Positions 5,100 through 8,356 of a stretch of DNA of 8,356 nt are shown in pieces. The position numbers and the translations under genes were made by a program. Source of the stretch: Phycisphaerae bacterium (GTDB taxonomy: Bacteria > Planctomycetota > Phycisphaerae > UBA1845 > Fen-1342); contig JAGVEP010000458.1 in the NCBI GenBank assembly GCA_020058145.1, positions 1 through 8,356 on the forward strand. Direction: 5' to 3'. Positions within the stretch are counted from its first letter, which is position 1. The number at the start of each line of letters is the position of its first letter. The notes beneath the pieces are model-generated. The model was not told the DNA's origin, searched no databases, and saw only the letters and a program-made list of their open reading frames with translations.

Positions 5100-7210
5100 A
5101 CCGCGTGATAGCCGTCGTAGCCGCCCAGCGCCAGCACGAAGGCGTCGATATCATCGAAATTCACCAGCCCGTCACAATTCAGGTCCCCACGGACGTACGC
5201 GCCATCCGTGACATCACCCGTCACTGCGACGGCGTAGCCCTGCGCGCCGACGTTCACCGCCGTCGCGCTGACGGTCACGTTCCACACGCCGGGAATGGGC
5301 ACCAGGACGTGTACCTGCTCAAGGTTATTCTTCGGATCGGGGTTCCCGCCCGGGATCGACTGGCTAGCGTAGAAGTAGTTGCCATAGTAGACCTCGCCGG
5401 TCGGGGCCGTCACCACCAGATCAAGATCGTTGACCGGCGCATAGCTGGCATTCACCGCCGCCGGCGCATCGTGAAAGGCGAGTGTGATGCGTAGCGGCTC
5501 GTTCGACGAGTTCACCGTGACGTTGAACGCCGCGGTCTGACCGGTCGCGAGCGCGTCGCCGGTGTTGTTCCGCGCATCCCGGATGATCAGCCGGCGCGTA
5601 TCGCCGGGGAAATACAGCGCGTTGTCCGCCAGCGCGCGGCCCCAACCTTCCTGGTTGGACGGATAGCCGGAGACGCCCGCCATATCGACCGCGCCGTTGA
5701 TCAGCATGGCCTTGAGCAGCGCGCCGGAGGGCGTAAACGCGCTCGTCGGCGTCGCCACGCCCGTCGGGTAGAACCCATCCGTAAAGTACTGGCGAACGAG
5801 CAGCGCCGTGCCGGCAATCGCCGGACAGGCCATCGACGTCCCCGACAGAGATTGTGTGCTGCAGCCGCTGCTGCCGGCCGAGGACTGAATGGCGCAGCCC
5901 GGTGCGTAGATCTCGGGCTTGCGGCGGCCGTCGGAGGTCGGCCCTGCGCCGCCGTAGCAGTGTTGGTCTTGCTGCGGTGTGTCCCGTGTAGCTCCGACCG
6001 CCAGCACGTCTTTGGCGTTCTCGGGGTTTTTGAGCATCGTCATGTTGGTGACCGCGAAGCACACCAGGTTGTCGTCATACTGCCAGGAGAAGTTGTCGAT
6101 GGCGCGACACACGCCGTCATAGGCCGTCGTACCGTCGTTGCCCCAACTGTTGGTGTGTACTGTCGCGCCTTGCGTGCGATGGAGGTCGAGACGGCTGAAC
6201 ATCTGGGCCTCCGTCAGGCTCGGGGTGCTGTTGTGGACCAGCGTCGCCAGATAAGCGATGCCGCGCGTCTCCGTAAACGTGCCCGCGTCGCCGACGGCAA
6301 TGCCGGCGGTGTGCGTGCCGTGCAGGTTGTAGCCCTGCGGTTCGTTGTAGGCGAGAATCTTGCGGTGCAGCGGCCCAATCGGCTGCGTGTCGTAGAAGGA
6401 GCAGTGGCTGACGGAGATCTTCCCATCCATGTGCCCGAGAATCTGCCCTTCGCCGTGCAGACCCTGGTCGTACAGGGGCGTGACGTCCTGCACGTTACTC
6501 TGCACGATCCAGCGGGTCGTATTGTTGCGGAGCGTAAACTCGGGGTACTCCTCCACAAATTGCACGGCCGGGAGATCGGCCAGCGCGGCCGCGCGCGGTG
6601 CCGGCAGCGTGACCACCACGATCGGCTGGTCCGCGAGGTAGTCGTAGTTCATGACGCGGATGCCGCTAATCGCACGCATGGCCGCGACCGCGGGCCCGAT
6701 TTCTTCGCCTGCGAACAGATAGACATTGAGCGCCAGGTCGCCGCCGGCCGCCAGGCTGCGCCGTTCGGCGCTCTGATACGTGCTCCGGCCGAGGCCGGGA
6801 TCCAGCCGCCATTCTGGCCGAAAATTCGCCACGCGTGTTACGAAGCTGAGACTCGCGAGCGTGCTCGGGGCCTGGCCGGCGAGGTCAACGATGAACGCGT
6901 TCGTGGGGAGATAGTCACCGATGCGCACTCCCAGAGCCGCCAGGGCGGCCTTGCGCTCGGGCGTGAGTGGCCCATCGAGTTGGAGCACGTACCGTTCGTG
7001 GCTGGTAGCCGGGGATGTGGGGCTTGGCTGCATTGCGGGCGGGAGGTCTGCCGCGGCCACGTCGCCGCTGCGGAGGTTGAGGACCCCCGGTCGCGCGTCG
7101 CCGGGCGCCCGCCCCGGTGGTTCATCGGCCAAGGTCGGCTTAAAACCGAACGCGAGCACGAGCGGCACCGCGACCCACAGGTGCGCGGTGCGAATACGCC
7201 GGCTGGACAT
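5003..7210 (-). CDS. secreted subtilisin-like (S8) protease with dockerin-like C-terminus
   Basis: The product is 735 residues. A signal peptide (basic MSSRRIRTAH, hydrophobic LWVAVPLVLAFGF, cleavage probably near ADE at 28-30) is followed by a propeptide-like region (RYVLQLDGPLTPERKAALAALGV, about 73-225). The S8 catalytic domain has Asp262 (GHMDGKIS), His297 (NLHGTHTAGIA) and Ser459 (LSGTSMACPAIAG). The probable oxyanion Asn is N389 in CFAVTN, where most relatives have AAGN. A beta-rich domain follows (about 535-668), as in KP-43-like subtilases. Two EF-hand-like loops end the protein (D676-L-N-C-D680-G and D714-C-N-G-D718-G), resembling a type I dockerin pair that binds calcium and could dock the enzyme to a surface partner. 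ATG 7210 is preferred over 7270 because AAGGA lies 9 bases upstream and the signal peptide starts there. It probably hydrolyses extracellular protein; the exact substrate is unknown. Confidence 0.9.
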   Translation of the reverse strand: MSSRRIRTAHLWVAVPLVLAFGFKPTLADEPPGRAPGDARPGVLNLRSGDVAAADLPPAMQPSPTSPATSHERYVLQLDGPLTPERKAALAALGVRIGDYLPTNAFIVDLAGQAPSTLASLSFVTRVANFRPEWRLDPGLGRSTYQSAERRSLAAGGDLALNVYLFAGEEIGPAVAAMRAISGIRVMNYDYLADQPIVVVTLPAPRAAALADLPAVQFVEEYPEFTLRNNTTRWIVQSNVQDVTPLYDQGLHGEGQILGHMDGKISVSHCSFYDTQPIGPLHRKILAYNEPQGYNLHGTHTAGIAVGDAGTFTETRGIAYLATLVHNSTPSLTEAQMFSRLDLHRTQGATVHTNSWGNDGTTAYDGVCRAIDNFSWQYDDNLVCFAVTNMTMLKNPENAKDVLAVGATRDTPQQDQHCYGGAGPTSDGRRKPEIYAPGCAIQSSAGSSGCSTQSLSGTSMACPAIAGTALLVRQYFTDGFYPTGVATPTSAFTPSGALLKAMLINGAVDMAGVSGYPSNQEGWGRALADNALYFPGDTRRLIIRDARNNTGDALATGQTAAFNVTVNSSNEPLRITLAFHDAPAAVNASYAPVNDLDLVVTAPTGEVYYGNYFYASQSIPGGNPDPKNNLEQVHVLVPIPGVWNVTVSATAVNVGAQGYAVAVTGDVTDGAYVRGDLNCDGLVNFDDIDAFVLALGGYDGYHAVYPACEWLQADCNGDGSVDFDDVNAFIARLSG

Positions 7211-7427
7211 GGTGGAGATTCCTTGCGTGGACGGGTTTATCGGAACCGAGGTCGCGGCGACGCCGTTCATCTACATGGCATTCGTCGGGCAGACAGGACG
7301 CCTGGTTTCAGGCCTGCGGGCGGGTCAGCTTCTGTTCCCTGGACTCCGCTCCGCTATCGGCCCCGCCTAGCGAGGCGCCACCTTTAATCCTATGAATGAG
7401 GGTCCGACATATCAAGGCGCAGCCAGT
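7211..7427. other. divergent spacer between protease and tRNA
   Basis: No gene is supported here. It must hold the protease promoter on the minus strand, but I find no convincing hexamer pair. A small inverted repeat, CGCC-TAGCGA-GGCG (about 7366-7379), and minor hairpins are the only structure seen. Confidence 0.4.
7220..7224 (-). promoter_or_regulatory. Shine-Dalgarno deciding the protease start
   Basis: On the minus strand this reads AAGGA with nine bases to ATG 7210. The upstream in-frame ATG at 7270 has no such site and would put twenty extra residues before the signal peptide. Confidence 0.6.
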
Positions 7428-7456
7428 TTGACTCACCGGCACGGTGCCCATAAACT
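7428..7456 (+). promoter_or_regulatory. sigma70-type promoter of the tRNA gene
   Basis: TTGACT (7428-7433), a 17-base spacer, then TAAACT (7451-7456). Transcription would begin near 7463, leaving a leader of about 43 bases before the tRNA. The spacer contains a small inverted repeat, CACCG-GCA-CGGTG. Hexamers, spacing and position all fit. Confidence 0.65.
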
Positions 7457-7505
7457 GAGAAATTCCCGGCCGCGGGCCGCAAAATGGCCTTCGGACGGCT
7501 CAAAC

Positions 7506-7579
7506 GCCGGCGTAGCTCAGTTGGATAGAGCGCCTGACTGTGGATCAGGAGGTCTCCGGTTCGACCCCGGACGCCGGCA
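7506..7579 (+). tRNA. tRNA-His (anticodon GUG)
   Basis: A full cloverleaf can be drawn. The acceptor stem GCCGGCG/CGCCGGC has seven perfect pairs, and the D stem is GCTC/GAGC with loop AGTTGGATA. The anticodon stem is CCTGA/TCAGG with loop CTGTGGA (anticodon GTG at 7540-7542). The variable loop is AGGTC, and the T arm is TCCGG-TTCGACC-CCGGA. Position 73 is A (7579) and CCA is not encoded. The base before the acceptor stem is C (7505), so the G-1:C73 pair normal for bacterial tRNA-His is absent. The D loop with GGATA and an A at about position 20 is more typical of tRNA-Arg. Its own promoter and terminator indicate a single-gene transcript. Confidence 0.93.
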
Positions 7580-7586
7580 GTCATAA

Positions 7587-7634
7587 AGGCTTGAAAACGC
7601 GAGACTTACGAATCGCGGTTCAAGCCTCTTTTTT
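7587..7634 (+). terminator. Rho-independent terminator of the tRNA gene
   Basis: AGGCTTGAA (7587-7595) pairs with TTCAAGCCT (7619-7627), and an inner stem CGCGA/TCGCG (7598-7602/7613-7617) caps it with a 10-base loop. The sequence C plus six T follows (7628-7634). It lies eight bases after the tRNA 3' end. Confidence 0.9.
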
Positions 7635-7644
7635 GCTTGTTTAG

Positions 7645-7737
7645 GCCATTGCTATGCCATTGCTAGGACGGGGAGAATCTTGCCCCACCGGGCGCTTGAA
7701 GCCGGCCTTGGGGCGGCCATTGCTAGGCCGTTGCTAG
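7645..7737. repeat. two tandem pairs of an 11-bp GCCATTGCTAG repeat
   Basis: The copies are GCCATTGCTAT (7645-7655) directly followed by GCCATTGCTAG (7656-7666), then 49 bases, then GCCATTGCTAG (7716-7726) directly followed by GCCGTTGCTAG (7727-7737). An inverted copy of GGCCATTGCTA occurs at 8239-8249. No gene is supported in 7635-7822. The arrangement resembles iterons or binding sites for a DNA-binding or recombination protein, but the function is unknown. Confidence 0.7.
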
Positions 7738-7822
7738 GGGCGGCCGTCGAGTTCCCCATGCTCCCGCCCGTCCAGGCCGTCAGCGTGGGTCGGCTTCGTG
7801 CTCACAATGGGCCTTGCTTCCC

Positions 7823-8077
7823 CTAGGTTGAATTCACCCACCCCGACGTACCAGCCAGGTGCCGATCGTGGCGTGGCGCCCCGTTTCCGGCGGTCGGATT
7901 CGCGTCCACGTCGTCGCTCGGCACGGCTTCAACCTTGATCGCCCGCAGTCCGAAGCTCCGCAGCGCGACCTTGAGGAAGCGCTTGAGCCGGTACGCGCCG
8001 TCCCGTCCGAGCCGGTCCCGGCCGTCGGGTATGGCGCGGAGTGTGACGACGTAGAGCGTGTCGCGTGGCGAGGGCAA
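7823..8077 (-). CDS. short hypothetical protein (84 aa)
   Basis: The frame starts at TTG 8077 and ends at TAG 7823-7825. A strand-like segment TLYVVTLRAIPD (about 8-19) is followed by a helix and strand, RLKRFLKVALRSFGLRAIKV (about 31-50), which looks like genuine folded protein. The C-terminus is polar and probably disordered. The start is uncertain: there is no Shine-Dalgarno, and the frame is closed by a stop at 8099-8101 inside the inverted repeat. It may have lost its original 5' end. It is divergent from the helix-turn-helix reading frame, with the palindrome between them. Function unknown. Confidence 0.5.
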   Translation of the reverse strand: MPSPRDTLYVVTLRAIPDGRDRLGRDGAYRLKRFLKVALRSFGLRAIKVEAVPSDDVDANPTAGNGAPRHDRHLAGTSGWVNST

Positions 8078-8097
8078 CGTGGCACCGGTGGCTCGAT

Positions 8098-8127
8098 GTT
8101 AGTAATATGCAAACGCATATTGCTAAC
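8098..8127. promoter_or_regulatory. 30-bp AT-rich inverted repeat (candidate operator or recombination site)
   Basis: The 13-base arms GTTAGTAATATGC and GCATATTGCTAAC flank AAAC with a single mismatch. The element is markedly AT-rich in GC-rich surroundings and sits between two divergent reading frames. Each arm contains an ATG facing outward (8107 on +; 8118 on -). This suits an operator bound by a dimeric regulator; a recombinase site is an alternative. Confidence 0.6.
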
Positions 8128-8356
8128 CTTCCCCGTCCTGAGCGGATCGACGCGCGGGTGAAGGTGGCGCGACACGCAGGCCCGCGTCGCGATGCTGCTC
8201 GGAGTGGCACGGGAAACCGTGCGAAACTGGTTCTTGGGTAGCAATGGCCGCGCGGCCAAAGCTAACCTTCCCCGTCCTGAGCGGATCGACGCGCGGGTGA
8301 AGGTGGCGCCGCGGGACCGTGCCAAGGTGGCCGTGCCGAGTCCACATAGAAACCCG
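8107..8356 (+). pseudogene. frameshifted, partly duplicated gene with a helix-turn-helix-like segment (3' end outside window)
   Basis: From ATG 8107, frame 1 reads MQTHIANLPRPERIDARVKVA and then loses sense, stopping at TAG 8239-8241. A shift into frame 2 near 8170 gives DTQARVAMLLGVARETVRNW (8171-8230), a good helix-turn-helix pattern (helix, LGVA turn, recognition helix RETVRNW). The frame then continues through FLGSNGRAAK into the second copy of ANLPRPERIDARVKVA, then PRDRAKVA, open to the window edge. A one-base indel would join the two parts into one protein with a repeated module. It could be a DNA-binding regulator, a partition-like protein or a transposase N-terminus; I cannot choose. 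A sequencing indel could also produce this appearance. Confidence 0.45.
8122..8309 (+). repeat. 49-bp exact direct repeat, two copies
   Basis: Positions 8122-8170 and 8261-8309 are identical over 49 bases, beginning GCTAACCTTCCCC and ending GAAGGTGGCGC. They are 139 bases apart start to start. In the reading frame both encode ANLPRPERIDARVKVA, but 139 is one more than a multiple of three, so the copies lie in different frames. The first copy begins inside the right arm of the 30-bp inverted repeat; the second copy lacks the left arm. Confidence 0.9.

Noticed and set aside
4658..5494. Plus-strand frame overlapping the LRR-Roc tail and protease C-terminus
   Set aside because: It is a shadow of two better-supported genes, and it does not contain the missing COR sequence.
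7211..7270. Upstream extension of the protease to ATG 7270
   Set aside because: The AAGGA ribosome binding site and the signal peptide both point to ATG 7210.
5852..7387. Long plus-strand reading frame opposite the protease
   Set aside because: It is antisense to a protease with a full catalytic triad, and its composition (His/Arg/Val-rich) shows no motifs.
8098..8127. Integron attC or dif site
   Set aside because: The outer bases run GTTAG...CTAAC, opposite to the RYYYAAC...GTTRRRY order of attC. The 4-base centre and arms do not match the 28-bp XerC/XerD dif layout.
7823..8325. Long minus-strand frame across the final region
   Set aside because: Its translation is Arg/Ser/Thr-rich and repeats itself only because of the 49-bp DNA repeat; the 7823-8077 frame looks more protein-like.

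Overview
The window is GC-rich bacterial DNA and most likely planctomycetal. The main evidence is the subtilisin-like protease at 5003-7210, which ends in two dockerin-like calcium loops of a style common in Planctomycetota (GDLNCDG..., ADCNGDG...). A leucine-rich-repeat plus Roc GTPase at 3654-5099 fits the same assignment. I cannot name a genus. No database search was possible, so every product name rests on motifs read by eye.

Layout. Positions 1-540 hold the tail of an unrecognised reading frame, a possible decayed membrane-transporter fragment in another frame, and a strong hairpin. A multi-pass GT-C type glycosyltransferase lies at 541-2256 (+). It converges on a membrane-anchored protein with a terpenoid-cyclase-like QxxDGGW motif at 2372-3331 (-). 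A repeat-rich spacer (3332-3653) carries an 8-bp-period C-rich tandem array and leads into an LRR-Roc protein (3654-5099, +). Its Roc G motifs are present, but its COR domain stops after about 35 residues and the frame runs on into low-complexity sequence and over the 3' end of the convergent gene. The secreted S8 protease follows at 5003-7210 (-). A tRNA with a His (GUG) anticodon sits at 7506-7579, with a good sigma70-type promoter and a clear Rho-independent terminator.

The last ~720 bases, downstream of the tRNA, look like an accessory or remodelled region. They hold paired copies of an ATTGCTAG-containing 11-mer and a short hypothetical gene (7823-8077, -). They also hold a 30-bp AT-rich inverted repeat and a 49-bp exact direct repeat, the latter inside a frameshifted, partly duplicated reading frame with a helix-turn-helix-like segment that runs off the window end.

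The genes do not form one operon. They alternate in strand and look like independent units: cell-envelope glycosylation, an envelope-anchored protein, a GTPase scaffold and a secreted protease. The most unusual parts are the truncated, repeat-flanked LRR-Roc gene, the tRNA-His lacking the usual G-1:C73 pair, and the repeat and palindrome cluster beyond the tRNA.
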